The notes beneath the pieces were generated by a model. The model saw only the letters and a list, made by a program, of their open reading frames with translations. It was not told where the DNA came from and searched no databases. From assembly GCA_020354575.1 (NCBI GenBank), contig CP070649.1, positions 745,775 to 809,774 on the forward strand: a stretch of 64,000 nt of DNA. The letters run 5' to 3'. The stretch is from Candidatus Bathyarchaeota archaeon. GTDB lineage: Archaea > Thermoproteota > Bathyarchaeia > Bathyarchaeales > SOJC01. The position numbers and the translations under genes are program-made. Positions 26,010 to 34,139 of this stretch are shown piece after piece (position 1 is the stretch's first letter; the number at the start of each line of letters is the position of its first letter).

Positions 26010-26672
26010 ATGACTCAAATGAGCAGAGTAATTGCCTTGACTGGTTTTGAAGCCTTCGCAAATTTTAAGGTGAATCCATCATGGGAAGCAGTCAGAACCT
26101 TCGATGGCAAAAATTTTTCCTCTTGTGAAGTGAAATCCTTTAAGATTCCTCTGGTATTCGAGAAAATTAAGCCCAGTATAGCTGAAATAATAAAAACCCA
26201 AAGACCCGCAGCTGTGGTCGGACTGGGCCAGTCTTATCGTCCCTTAATATCTCTGGAGAAGATAGCCATAAATCTCGCAGATCTAACAGGATCCACTGTT
26301 CTCTATAATTGTGGAACTCGACCCAGGGATAAGATTCTGGAGCCAAACGCCCCTGCAGCATACTTTACAAGATTGCCTCTACTAGGCATTCTCACTAGAC
26401 TTGGACAAATAGATATTCCTGCGGAAATTTCCTACACTGCAGGAACATTTGGTTGCAATCAATTATTCTTTCATATGATGCACGAACTGCATTGTGAAAG
26501 ATCGAAGACGCTGGCTGGATTTATCCATGTTCCCTGCTTACCAGAACAAGCAGCTCAACTGCAGAGAGCTGGAAAGCCTAGAGTTCCAAGCATGAATTTA
26601 AAAATGACAATTCAAGCGCTTGATGTAGCAATCAAAGCAACCGTCGACAACCTGGAAGAAACAAATCTCTAG
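26010..26672 (+). CDS. pcp: Pyroglutamyl-peptidase I
   Basis: Cytosolic cysteine peptidase (family C15) that removes N-terminal pyroglutamate from peptides. It has 220 residues, close to the usual 200-220. The catalytic triad is visible: E83 (SLEKIAIN), C149 (YTAGTFGCNQLF) and H173 (FIHVPCLPEQ). GGTGAG lies 5 nt upstream of ATG 26010. It is a lone gene, divergent from the thiolase/DUF35 operon across about 100 bp. Confidence 0.92.
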   Translation: MTQMSRVIALTGFEAFANFKVNPSWEAVRTFDGKNFSSCEVKSFKIPLVFEKIKPSIAEIIKTQRPAAVVGLGQSYRPLISLEKIAINLADLTGSTVLYNCGTRPRDKILEPNAPAAYFTRLPLLGILTRLGQIDIPAEISYTAGTFGCNQLFFHMMHELHCERSKTLAGFIHVPCLPEQAAQLQRAGKPRVPSMNLKMTIQALDVAIKATVDNLEETNL

Positions 26673-26748
26673 ATGCACGCATTTTTTGAGGAGGTATCAT
26701 TTATGCTGATTTTTACTTGGAATGCATAATTGCTTATTTCTGAAAACC

Positions 26749-26757
26749 TTTTTATAC
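26749..26757 (+). promoter_or_regulatory. TATA box upstream of candidate ncRNA
   Basis: CTTTTTATAC (about 26748-26757) is centred about 26 nt before the GG that opens a predicted terminal stem at 26779. This is the standard archaeal TATA-to-start distance. Confidence 0.45.
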
Positions 26758-26778
26758 AACTTGTCCAATACCAATTTT

Positions 26779-26875
26779 GGAGAGAGCATTATATTTTTAA
26801 AGGAAGAGGCTGGGCGATGCCTTTCTCCTTTCTCCACATTAAGACATGCCCTAGCTTCTCTCTCCTTCTTTTTCT
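26779..26875 (+). ncRNA. Candidate structured small RNA, unknown family
   Basis: A possible RNA of about 95 nt. GGAGAGAG (26779-26786) pairs perfectly with CTCTCTCC (26858-26865), closing the molecule. Inside, GCTGGGC (26809-26815) can pair with GCCCTAGC (26848-26855) with one bulged base, and AAAGGA with TCCTTT may add a third helix. A T-rich tract follows (26866-26875), as at archaeal terminators. I do not recognise a C/D, H/ACA, SRP or riboswitch signature. The case rests on the promoter spacing and nested pairing; purine/pyrimidine-rich DNA could pair by chance. Confidence 0.4.
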
Positions 26876-26988
26876 CCTTCTCCTTTCAATAGGGCAGCTT
26901 AATTATCCAAAACGCACACTTAAATGGATATGAAAGCATCTTCTATAATAGACCTCTATTCATTTTTGCAATACCGAACTTACATCCT

Positions 26989-27081
26989 GCATGCACGCTT
27001 TAATCGACTCCCCTTGTGTATTTGGGTAAGCCAATTCATTTTTTTAGCAAAAAGGAAGCTGAAATTTACGTGCGTGCATGC
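26989..27081. repeat. 10-bp inverted repeat GCATGCACGC / GCGTGCATGC
   Basis: GCATGCACGC (26989-26998) and its exact reverse complement (27072-27081) are separated by 73 bp. The core octamer also occurs as a direct copy at 26673. The position upstream of the NAD-kinase-like gene suggests protein-binding sites. Confidence 0.5.
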
Positions 27082-27170
27082 AATACGTCGACCGTAAAGC
27101 GAACATTCATAAAACGAGCTGACTAATAAAGAAAATCTAAGGCAAGACGTGAAAATGAGGTCTTTGACAC

Positions 27171-27887
27171 TTGACTACTGGAGATACATTTAAAAATCTT
27201 GAAAAAGCGCTAGTGATTTCGCAGTCTGAGACACTTGAAATCAATAAACTGCTAGCACGAAATGGCTTTAGAATTGTAAGCAGAGACCCAGATTTCATAT
27301 TATGTTATGGGGGCGATGGAACCATTTTATTTGCAGAAAGGAAACTCCCACAAATTCCTAAGCTTATCATTAAAAAATCAGAAATTTGCAGAAAATGTGA
27401 TTACACCTTTCATGACTTAGCCAAGATCTTACGAAAAATCAGGAATCGGGAATTCATAATAAATAAAAAGATGAAACTAGAGACAATGTTTAAGCAAAAG
27501 AGGCTTGTTGGGCTAAACGAAATTCAAGTTCATACGAGGCTCCCTATACAAGCGATTAGGTTCTCGTTGGCAGTTAACGGTAGGGAATATAAAGATTTAA
27601 TTGGCGATGGAGTTATCGTTGCAACGCCATTTGGATCGACAGGCTATTATCAATCAACCGGAGGAAGGAAGTTCAAAAAAGGTATAGGCGTTTCATTCAA
27701 TAATTTGCACAAGAAAAAAATAAGAAGTTTCATTGCGCCAGAACAAGCTGAGATTAATATCACAGTCAATCGAGGACGGGCTTGGATATCAGCTGATAAC
27801 AACGAAAACCTTCTTGAATTGAAAGACTTCGGAATCGTCGCTATTAGAAAATCCAGAAGTGTAGCAAATTTCATTAGTATTCGATAA
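27171..27887 (+). CDS. Divergent NAD kinase-like protein
   Basis: Homologue of ATP-NAD kinase / diacylglycerol kinase-fold proteins, 238 residues from TTG 27171. The nucleotide-binding motif YGGDGTILFAE and the second signature GDGVIVATPFGSTGYYQSTGG are present, as is LNEIQVHTR (the NE motif). After GGDGT the segment normally reading GxNxGxLGFL is absent and replaced by basic sequence with a CRKC pair. The N-terminal Rossmann strand is also short. It may phosphorylate NAD or a different substrate. No neighbour helps; both flanks are long intergenic regions. Confidence 0.75.
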   Translation: MTTGDTFKNLEKALVISQSETLEINKLLARNGFRIVSRDPDFILCYGGDGTILFAERKLPQIPKLIIKKSEICRKCDYTFHDLAKILRKIRNREFIINKKMKLETMFKQKRLVGLNEIQVHTRLPIQAIRFSLAVNGREYKDLIGDGVIVATPFGSTGYYQSTGGRKFKKGIGVSFNNLHKKKIRSFIAPEQAEINITVNRGRAWISADNNENLLELKDFGIVAIRKSRSVANFISIR

Positions 27888-28124
27888 TATGAAAGCGAAT
27901 GGAAAACTCGAACTCCATATCTAAACACATAATTGTCCGTCATTAATAGCAAGCTAAAGATTCAGGGCAAAGGCTGTGGTTATCTTCCGGTCAAAGGCAA
28001 CTTGCACTTTTCATTCAATCATTTATGTAAAAGAGGCCTCACTATGAATTACAGAAACTTTAAATGACAATTTTGGGCAATATAACTTGTTGGGAGATTA
28101 GGAGATAGGAGAATAGCTGCGCAA

Positions 28125-30026
28125 TTGCATAGGTGCAAATACAAGTCAGTAATAGTGATAATGCTATTTTTTGCTCTATTTTGTACGATAATCATAGCTT
28201 TTACCAATGCAACTTCCGTAAGCATATATCCCAGTGATGATTCGTGGGTCGATTTTGAGTTTCCGGATGTGAATTTTGGCTGGCAAGACATGATCCATGT
28301 GATGGCAGGGGCAACGGTTCGTCGATCTTACTTGAAGTTTGATTTGAGTATAGTGCCACCGGAGAATGTGTTAACAGCAGTGACATTGCACTTGTATTGT
28401 ACAGCTGATGGCAGTCACAACTTTACCGTGAATGCCCATGAGACCGTGGACAACTGGAATGAAAGCAATATTACGTGGAATAACGCGCCTCCCGTTGGGA
28501 CACTTGTCTCTAGTACGATCGTGGGAAACATCTACACTTACTATTCGTGGGATATTACAACGTATGCCCAAGCTCAATACGAGGGCGACCAAGTGTTGAG
28601 CCTCGTCTTGAAATCTCCCCTCGATGATCCCGCTGGATTACCCTATGATCCAATCTCCCATCGGGACTTTAGTAGCAAAGAGATGTCGGGGACGGAGTAT
28701 GACCCTTACCTAGAAATCACCTATGAGCCTATCCAATATTATCTGTCGGTGGTTTCTCCTTATGGTGTTCCTGCTGGAGAAGGCTGGTATGAAAGTGGCA
28801 GCACAGCTTATGCCATGCTTGACACCAATGCTATCGATCACGGAAACGGCACTCGCCGAGTTTTTGTATCTTGGATCAACGATGCCTCAGGAACTGACTA
28901 TGCTCAAAGCGACCCAATCATAATGGACAGCTCGAAAACAGCTATGGCAAGCTGGAAAACGGAATATTATCTGTCGGTAGTTTCTCCTTATGGTGTTCCT
29001 GCTGGAGAAGGCTGGTATGAAAGTGGCAGCACAGCTTATGCTTCGCTGGACACCAATACCATAGATCATGTTAACGGAACTCGTAGAGTATTTACTTCAT
29101 GGAGTGGAGATGGTTCAGGTTCAGATTATGCTCAAAGCGACCCAATCATAATGGACAGGCCGAAAATTGTTGAAGCAAACTGGAACACGCAGCACCGCTT
29201 AACAATAGCGGTGATTCCTAATGGAGTCACCACGCCTTCAGGTGAAGGCTGGTACGATGCTGACACATATGCCTCAGTTTCCACAGATGGCTCAATTGAA
29301 ATCATAACAGATTCTTCTCGTCACATGTTCATTGACTGGACAACCGCTGACATATCTGAAATAACGGATCCTCTCTCGCCTTCAACGACTGTTTTGATGG
29401 ACAAAGCCAAGACTATAACTGCGAACTACAAGACACAATATTATCTAACAGTAATCTCACCATACAATTCTCCCACACCAACTAGCAACTGGTTCGACGC
29501 TGGAACTTACATCACTGCATCTGTTACCTCACCTGCCCTCGGATCTATTGGAACGCGACACTTATGCACTGGATGGATAGGGAATGGAAGCGTTCCTAGT
29601 TCTGGAACAACGATATCCATAGCTTTCACAATTGATGAGCCATCAACTATTACCTGGAATTGGGAAAACCAATATTACTTAACAGTAAACTCCAACCCTT
29701 TGGGTCTGGGACCTATACCCGGCGAAGGGTGGTATGACGAGTCTGAGAGCGTAAATCTCGATGCACCCTATTTCTTTGGATTCGAGTTTCTTCATTGGGA
29801 TTTGGATGGCGTTTCACAAGGAGATGAAATCAAGCAAATTATAGTCGATATGGACAAGCCTTATACTGCTACTGCTAACTATGCAAGGCGTCCGTCTATT
29901 GTCGGAGGGTCATCGACCTCTATAAAATCTCCCTCTCTCCCAACATGGATAAGCTTGAACATAACTCTAATCGCTGCAATACTAACAGCAGCATTTTGGA
30001 GGAAAGGGCGGAAAGATAACTACTAG
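28125..30026 (+). CDS. Secreted, membrane-anchored repeat protein (DNRLRE-like domain plus repeats)
   Basis: Predicted surface protein of 633 residues. A signal peptide (about 1-28, core VIVIMLFFALFCTIIIAF) is followed by a beta-rich domain (about 33-200; RRSYLKFDLS, TVDNWNESNITWNNAP) resembling the DNRLRE/CBM96 group. Then come five units of about 75-85 residues beginning YYLSVVSPYG or similar and containing GEGWYE or a variant. A C-terminal membrane helix (ISLNITLIAAILTAAFW) ends in a KGRKD-type basic tail. Two of the repeats are nearly identical at DNA level. TTG 28125 is chosen because it supplies the basic n-region, with AGGAG in front. It is probably a cell-surface adhesin or polysaccharide-binding protein. 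Confidence 0.82.
   Translation: MHRCKYKSVIVIMLFFALFCTIIIAFTNATSVSIYPSDDSWVDFEFPDVNFGWQDMIHVMAGATVRRSYLKFDLSIVPPENVLTAVTLHLYCTADGSHNFTVNAHETVDNWNESNITWNNAPPVGTLVSSTIVGNIYTYYSWDITTYAQAQYEGDQVLSLVLKSPLDDPAGLPYDPISHRDFSSKEMSGTEYDPYLEITYEPIQYYLSVVSPYGVPAGEGWYESGSTAYAMLDTNAIDHGNGTRRVFVSWINDASGTDYAQSDPIIMDSSKTAMASWKTEYYLSVVSPYGVPAGEGWYESGSTAYASLDTNTIDHVNGTRRVFTSWSGDGSGSDYAQSDPIIMDRPKIVEANWNTQHRLTIAVIPNGVTTPSGEGWYDADTYASVSTDGSIEIITDSSRHMFIDWTTADISEITDPLSPSTTVLMDKAKTITANYKTQYYLTVISPYNSPTPTSNWFDAGTYITASVTSPALGSIGTRHLCTGWIGNGSVPSSGTTISIAFTIDEPSTITWNWENQYYLTVNSNPLGLGPIPGEGWYDESESVNLDAPYFFGFEFLHWDLDGVSQGDEIKQIIVDMDKPYTATANYARRPSIVGGSSTSIKSPSLPTWISLNITLIAAILTAAFWRKGRKDNY
28735..29190 (+). repeat. Tandem 228-bp duplication within the surface-protein gene
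   Basis: Bases 28735-28813 and 28963-29041 are 79-bp blocks differing at one position. The blocks at 28899-28930 and 29127-29158 are identical 32-mers at the same 228-bp offset. The period equals 76 codons, one protein repeat. The near-identity beside diverged middle sections indicates a recent duplication or gene conversion. Confidence 0.85.
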
Positions 30027-30051
30027 ACATGTGAATGGAATTTATGGCGTT

Positions 30052-30492
30052 TTACTTCCGCTTCTTTTGAACGCCTATTGCCCTTAATGAATCCGTTAGC
30101 TTTCTTGGTAGTTCAGTCTTTTCGTGTAGTCTGTCATCATACGCAACAATTGTCACCTCTGCCTTGGCTGCTAGAATTCGCTTTCCTTCCTTTCTATTCT
30201 TTTTAAAGAAGCTATGTTGCAGCGTGAGCGATGTTGTTCCAACTCTTTTGATCTCTGTCTTTAGATCTATTAGGTTTTCTGGAGAGACAGGAGAGACGTA
30301 TTCGAAGTGAGCTGCCCTTCTAGGAAAGGATATTCTATGGATTTTTTGGAAGTACATAGATGGAAACCCTAGATTCTCCATTAGACCAGCTTCTCCTTGT
30401 TCGCAATACCGACAGTACACTCTCCAATTTAGTCTGCCAAAAGCGTCAGTATCCTCGGGGAGTACTCTTATATTCTTCTCTTCGTATGCCAT
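30052..30492 (-). CDS. Acyl-CoA thioesterase, hot-dog fold (4HBT/YbgC family)
   Basis: Hot-dog-fold thioesterase of 146 residues that would hydrolyse an acyl-CoA. The YbgC-type active-site block is PEDTDAFGRLNWRVYCRYCE, with the conserved Asp. Asparagine stands where many members have histidine. The C-terminal half has the usual pattern ILAAKAEVTIVAYD, and the protein ends in a basic tail. It is a lone gene convergent with the surface-protein gene (25-bp gap). The physiological acyl group is unknown; the thiolase-like genes nearby make a role in acyl-CoA turnover plausible. Confidence 0.82.
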   Translation of the reverse strand: MAYEEKNIRVLPEDTDAFGRLNWRVYCRYCEQGEAGLMENLGFPSMYFQKIHRISFPRRAAHFEYVSPVSPENLIDLKTEIKRVGTTSLTLQHSFFKKNRKEGKRILAAKAEVTIVAYDDRLHEKTELPRKLTDSLRAIGVQKKRK

Positions 30493-30597
30493 GATGTCAA
30501 GATAGATGAGTCTCTCCTAAAAACCATCTGTTTGTTAATCGACTTGACAAGACAATCAAATCAATGCATACATTTTTCCCTTTTCAATTCTTGCATA

Positions 30598-31263
30598 TCA
30601 TGAAAACATCTGTAGAAAATATGGAATCAGAAAAATTATGAGAAAGAGATAGATGAGAAATAACCCTATTGTAATAAGCAAATTCTTGACCCAGTCTTTG
30701 CTCCATGCTATTCCCAAAACCACTCCAATTAAGAATCCAATCACATGTGAAAGGTATGCAACATTTCCCTGCGTACCAAAGTAAACAGCAAATAAATTGT
30801 AAATGAAATAGATGATTGCTACAAGTCCTTGAGGCATTAGAAAGAGAAACGAGAACTTCATTGGTTTAGTAAGCATGACAATGGCGGTTAAAGTAAAGAT
30901 GGATGCAGAGGCACCAATCAAGAAAGTTGCTGGGTCATAGAAGAAAGTTCCTGCAATGAAGGTTACAATTCCCCCTCCTAAGAAAGCCAAATAAGTTTTC
31001 TGGGCCTTCAGTTCATTTTCCAAGGTATTTCCAAATACGAAAAGAAACACCATATTTCCGACCAAATGGGTGGGGTCGGCGTGAAGAAACAAGGCTGAAA
31101 TCAAAGTCCACACTCTACCCTTCAGTAGGTTCTCCCCGCTGAATGCCAAATATTCGGTGATCAACTCAGTGCTTTCAGTATACCAATAAAGTAGAGAAGC
31201 TACAATGCAAATGACTATTACCAGATTAATCCTGTTCAAATGCATTGAATCTCTGAATAGCAA
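30598..31263 (-). CDS. Rhomboid family intramembrane serine protease
   Basis: Membrane protease that cleaves transmembrane helices, 221 residues with about six to seven hydrophobic segments. The catalytic dyad is visible: S119 in LIGASASIF and H173 in YLSHVIGF. The conserved HLVGNM (66-71, N70 oxyanion site) and the loop sequence GRVWTLISALFLHADPTH are also present. ATG 31245 (MHLNRINL) is an alternative start. The substrate is unknown. It is a lone gene. Confidence 0.9.
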   Translation of the reverse strand: MLFRDSMHLNRINLVIVICIVASLLYWYTESTELITEYLAFSGENLLKGRVWTLISALFLHADPTHLVGNMVFLFVFGNTLENELKAQKTYLAFLGGGIVTFIAGTFFYDPATFLIGASASIFTLTAIVMLTKPMKFSFLFLMPQGLVAIIYFIYNLFAVYFGTQGNVAYLSHVIGFLIGVVLGIAWSKDWVKNLLITIGLFLIYLFLIIFLIPYFLQMFS

Positions 31264-31404
31264 TTATCAATATATTAAAACTATCGTTGAAGGTAGAGAT
31301 AGCCCATGATTAAACGCTGCTGAGGTCTTTAGGGTAGAATATTGATTTCTGCTTCACAAAAGATTTTACTTCTCTGGCTCTTCCTGTTTCATGGATGATG
31401 AGTT

Positions 31405-31593
31405 TTGTCAATTCAAAGACGTTTAATTGTTCTCATGTTCTTTCCGATCATGGTATTGTTATGGTTTTTAGGGTGGAGTCTTTATTGGATCGGAGATGAC
31501 AACCGATCTCGAAGAACCACGCAAAGTATCGATGATGGTATTTCTCTAGTAACTGGTCTATACGAGGAAGCTGTCATTGTTTCTCAGAATTAA
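31405..31593 (+). CDS. Small single-pass membrane protein, unknown function
   Basis: A 62-residue frame from TTG 31405. It has a basic N-terminus (MSIQRRL), one strong hydrophobic helix (VLMFFPIMVLLWFLGWSLYWIG) and a polar C-terminal tail. Short archaeal membrane proteins of this plan with FLGWSLYW-type cores occur widely, but I know no function. It has no clear operon partner: the rhomboid gene is divergent and the thiolase gene has its own promoter. Confidence 0.55.
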   Translation: MSIQRRLIVLMFFPIMVLLWFLGWSLYWIGDDNRSRRTTQSIDDGISLVTGLYEEAVIVSQN

Positions 31594-31636
31594 GACAAGT
31601 TGAACGAGACCAACGCAAGCGTGTGAGAACTGCATA

Positions 31637-31758
31637 AACGCTGAAAGAAGCTTATAAGCTTTCTGAAGCAAGGTTTTAATATTTCACGATTATCAAAGCT
31701 AGTTCAGCGTTCACAACATCGCGTATATTTCGATGTGAACAAAATGCTGTTTATATAT
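31637..31758 (+). promoter_or_regulatory. Promoter region of thiolase/DUF35 pair with nested inverted repeats
   Basis: A TATA box TTTATATAT (31750-31758) precedes the thiolase gene. Upstream are three symmetric elements. AACGCTGAA (31637-31645) pairs with TTCAGCGTT (31703-31711). A 14-bp palindrome AAGCTTATAAGCTT lies at 31648-31661. GTTCACAACATCG (31709-31721) opposes CGATGTGAAC (31731-31740). Such dense symmetry next to a TATA box suggests regulator binding. Confidence 0.5.
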
Positions 31759-31819
31759 TCCTTCGGACTATACTATGCCTCTTCAATTCACATTTGATCA
31801 CTTATTTGGAGGCAAAAAC

Positions 31820-32992
31820 TTGTCTGGAAATGCACTAGTTTCTATCGTATCTGCCGGAATGTCGAAGTTTGGGAGACGAGAAGGACTTTATGGTCGAGAG
31901 CTTTTTGTGGAAGCAGCAAGCGAAGCTTTTGAAAGATGCCCTAACCTTGACCCCCAAAAAGACATCAAAGCAGCCTTCATTGGCATGATGGGAGAATCCT
32001 TTGAACATCAAGGACATACAGGGCCAACTATTCTAGATTGGATAGGTTTGCTGCCAACTCAAGCATTTAGAACTGAAGGGGCATGTGGGTCTTCAGCAAC
32101 TGCTATTCGTTGTGGAATTTTTGCAGTTCTATCTAACCTAGCAGATGTTGTATTGGTCGGTGGCGTAGAGAAAATGACTCATAGAGCTACAGCTGATGTT
32201 ACTGAATACCTAGCTATGGCGTGTGACTTCCCCTTCGAGCAATGGAATGGATTGACTTTTCCCGGGCTTTTCGCAATGGTTGCGACTGCTCACATGCATA
32301 AATATGGTACAACCGAAGAACAGCTAGCCTCAGTAGCAGTAAAGAATCACCATCACGGTTGTATGAACCCTAAAGCACATATGCAGAAGGAAATTACATT
32401 GGAAAAAGCGCTGTCATCGCGAGTTGTTGCCTGGCCTCTTAAGCTTTACGATTGCTCGCTAATAACTGATGGAGCCAGCTGCTTGATCCTTACGAAACCT
32501 GAACTTGCCAGGAAATTCACAGATACTCCCGTTCACATTATTGGTTCAGGTCAAGCAAGTGATACCATTGGATTGTATGAAAGGAGGGAACTAACCTCTC
32601 TCAAAGTCGGGAAACTTGCAGCGAAAGAAGCGTACAGAATGGCAGGGCTTGACAGCCTGGATATTGATGTTGCAGAAGTACACGATTGCTTCACTATTGC
32701 AGAAATTGTTGCCTATGAAGATTTGGGCTTTTGCAAGCAAGGTGAAGGTGGACGCTTCGTGGAAGAAGGACAAAGCCAAATCGGTGGTAAGGTGGCTGTT
32801 TGTACAAGCGGAGGATTGAAATCCAAAGGCCATCCCGTAGGCGCGACTGGGGCAGCTCAAGCGTATGAAATCTTCCTTCAACTAACTGAACAAGCAGGAA
32901 AAAGACAGGTTAAAGGCGCGGAGGTAGGCTTAACTCACAACGTGGGTGGCTTAGGAGCAACAGGTGTGGTAAATGTTTATAGTAGAGGATGA
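31820..32992 (+). CDS. Thiolase, SCP-x/acetyl-CoA C-acetyltransferase type (catalytic residues intact)
   Basis: Condenses or cleaves acyl-CoAs, 390 residues from TTG 31820. It has nucleophile C89 in FRTEGACGSSATA, H288 in VHDCFTIAE and H338 in GGLKSKGHPVGATG. In archaea this type with a DUF35 partner makes acetoacetyl-CoA for the mevalonate pathway, or acts in acyl-CoA degradation. TTG 31820 is preceded by GGAGG at a 7-nt spacing; an ATG 45 bp upstream (31775) is an alternative but begins too close to the TATA box for a leader. The DUF35 gene follows with an ATGA overlap. No HMG-CoA synthase gene is present here. Confidence 0.92.
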   Translation: MSGNALVSIVSAGMSKFGRREGLYGRELFVEAASEAFERCPNLDPQKDIKAAFIGMMGESFEHQGHTGPTILDWIGLLPTQAFRTEGACGSSATAIRCGIFAVLSNLADVVLVGGVEKMTHRATADVTEYLAMACDFPFEQWNGLTFPGLFAMVATAHMHKYGTTEEQLASVAVKNHHHGCMNPKAHMQKEITLEKALSSRVVAWPLKLYDCSLITDGASCLILTKPELARKFTDTPVHIIGSGQASDTIGLYERRELTSLKVGKLAAKEAYRMAGLDSLDIDVAEVHDCFTIAEIVAYEDLGFCKQGEGGRFVEEGQSQIGGKVAVCTSGGLKSKGHPVGATGAAQAYEIFLQLTEQAGKRQVKGAEVGLTHNVGGLGATGVVNVYSRG

Positions 32993-33399
32993 AAATGGCA
33001 GAAACATCCATCCCCTTTACAATTGAAGGATTCTACAAATTCATTCAAAACGGACAGCTTATGGGAGCTGTATGCAATAAATGCGGAAAGCTTTCATTAC
33101 CTCCCAAGCCGATTTGCACCAAGTGTCTTTCTAGAGACTTGAAATGGAAAGAACTTCCACAACAAGGAAAACTCCTGACTTATACAATAATCCACATCTC
33201 GCCAAAACAATTTCAGTCCATGACACCCTATGTTGTTGGAATTGTCCAATTGGGTGATGGTGCCCAACTGCCAGGGATGATAAGAGATATTGACTTGGAC
33301 AATGTTAAAATCGGGATGAATTTAACAATGGAATTCGAAAAAGAAATAATATCCAAGGATTGGCCCCAATGGCCAAGATACTATTTCAAACCAATATGA
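32989..33399 (+). CDS. DUF35 OB-fold / zinc-ribbon protein, thiolase partner
   Basis: Partner of the preceding thiolase, 136 residues. The zinc ribbon CNKCGKLSLPPKPICTKC is followed by a DUF35 OB fold ending RYYFKPI. Its ATG overlaps the thiolase stop (ATGA), so the two are co-translated. In characterised archaeal complexes such proteins bridge thiolase and HMG-CoA synthase and shape the CoA-binding site. ATG 32995 is an alternative start. Confidence 0.9.
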   Translation: MKMAETSIPFTIEGFYKFIQNGQLMGAVCNKCGKLSLPPKPICTKCLSRDLKWKELPQQGKLLTYTIIHISPKQFQSMTPYVVGIVQLGDGAQLPGMIRDIDLDNVKIGMNLTMEFEKEIISKDWPQWPRYYFKPI

Positions 33400-33432
33400 T
33401 CCCCCTAACACTTGTTTTCCATTGATAAAAAA

Positions 33433-34020
33433 ATGGTGACTTTGATGACATACGAGAATATAATCAAGCGACGAACCATCAGAAAGTTCAAGCAAACAAT
33501 TGTGCCTGAAGCCCTTCTAATTAAATGTGTTGATGCAGCGAGACTTTCACCTTCCGCTATGAATCGACAGCCACTAGAATATTTAATAGTAAATGAGGTT
33601 GGTTTGCTTGAAGAGGTTTTTAGTACGACAAATTGGGCAGGGCTCTTGCCTGAATATTTTCCTACGAAAAAAGAAATGCCAAGAGCATACATTATAATTC
33701 TTTTAAATAAAAAAATTAGCCAGAGCTGCGGACATGACTGTGGAATTGCAGCAATGGCTATTTCAATGGTCGCCCATGATGAGGGTTTGGGGTCATGTAT
33801 TTTGGGCGCTATTAACAGATCTGCACTAAGGAAAATTCTAAGAATTTCAGGGCAATATGACATAATGCTTGCAGTTGCTTTGGGCTATCCAGCAGAAGAG
33901 CCGATGACTGATGAAGTCCAGAATGGTAATACTGAGTATTGGCTTGACAAAGAAGGCACACTCCATGTTCCAAAGAGAAAACTCGACCATATAATTGGGT
34001 GGAACAAAATAGGCCACTGA
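33433..34020 (+). CDS. Nitroreductase family FMN protein
   Basis: Flavin oxidoreductase of the nitroreductase fold, about 195 residues. The N-terminal signature is RRTIRKFKQTIVPEALL with the FMN phosphate-binding arginines, followed by ARLSPSAMNRQPLEYLIV. The C-terminal VALGYPAEEP is typical. A hydrophobic middle segment (CGHDCGIAAMAISMVAHDEGLGS) forms the dimer-interface helix. The physiological substrate is not predictable. The start is uncertain: ATG 33433 or 33445. It follows the DUF35 gene on the same strand and may be co-transcribed. Confidence 0.85.
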   Translation: MVTLMTYENIIKRRTIRKFKQTIVPEALLIKCVDAARLSPSAMNRQPLEYLIVNEVGLLEEVFSTTNWAGLLPEYFPTKKEMPRAYIIILLNKKISQSCGHDCGIAAMAISMVAHDEGLGSCILGAINRSALRKILRISGQYDIMLAVALGYPAEEPMTDEVQNGNTEYWLDKEGTLHVPKRKLDHIIGWNKIGH

Positions 34021-34139
34021 AAATTTGCACATTTGTACAAGCCAAGTAATTATTGAAAGAATATTTTAAATCTGAATCTACTATTCATAACTCTTTTCAA
34101 TATTTAGAAAGCTTTTCGTTAATAGTCTAGGTATGGAAA

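Larger units (their letters stand above)
26673..27170. other. Long intergenic region with candidate RNA and repeated ATGCACGC
   Basis: This 498-bp gap has no convincing protein gene. It contains the candidate promoter and structured RNA listed separately, and the octamer ATGCACGC at 26673-26680 and 26991-26998. Its reverse complement lies in a 10-bp inverted repeat at 27072-27081. The DNA is markedly AT-rich apart from these sites. Confidence 0.6.

Noticed and set aside
26730-26933. 67-codon plus-strand frame in the long gap
   Set aside because: Its composition comes from a pyrimidine-rich tract, it has no ribosome site, and it overlaps the candidate RNA.
30495-30549. 7-bp inverted repeat TGTCAAG / CTTGACA upstream of the thioesterase gene
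   Set aside because: It is too short to stand out from chance without comparative data.
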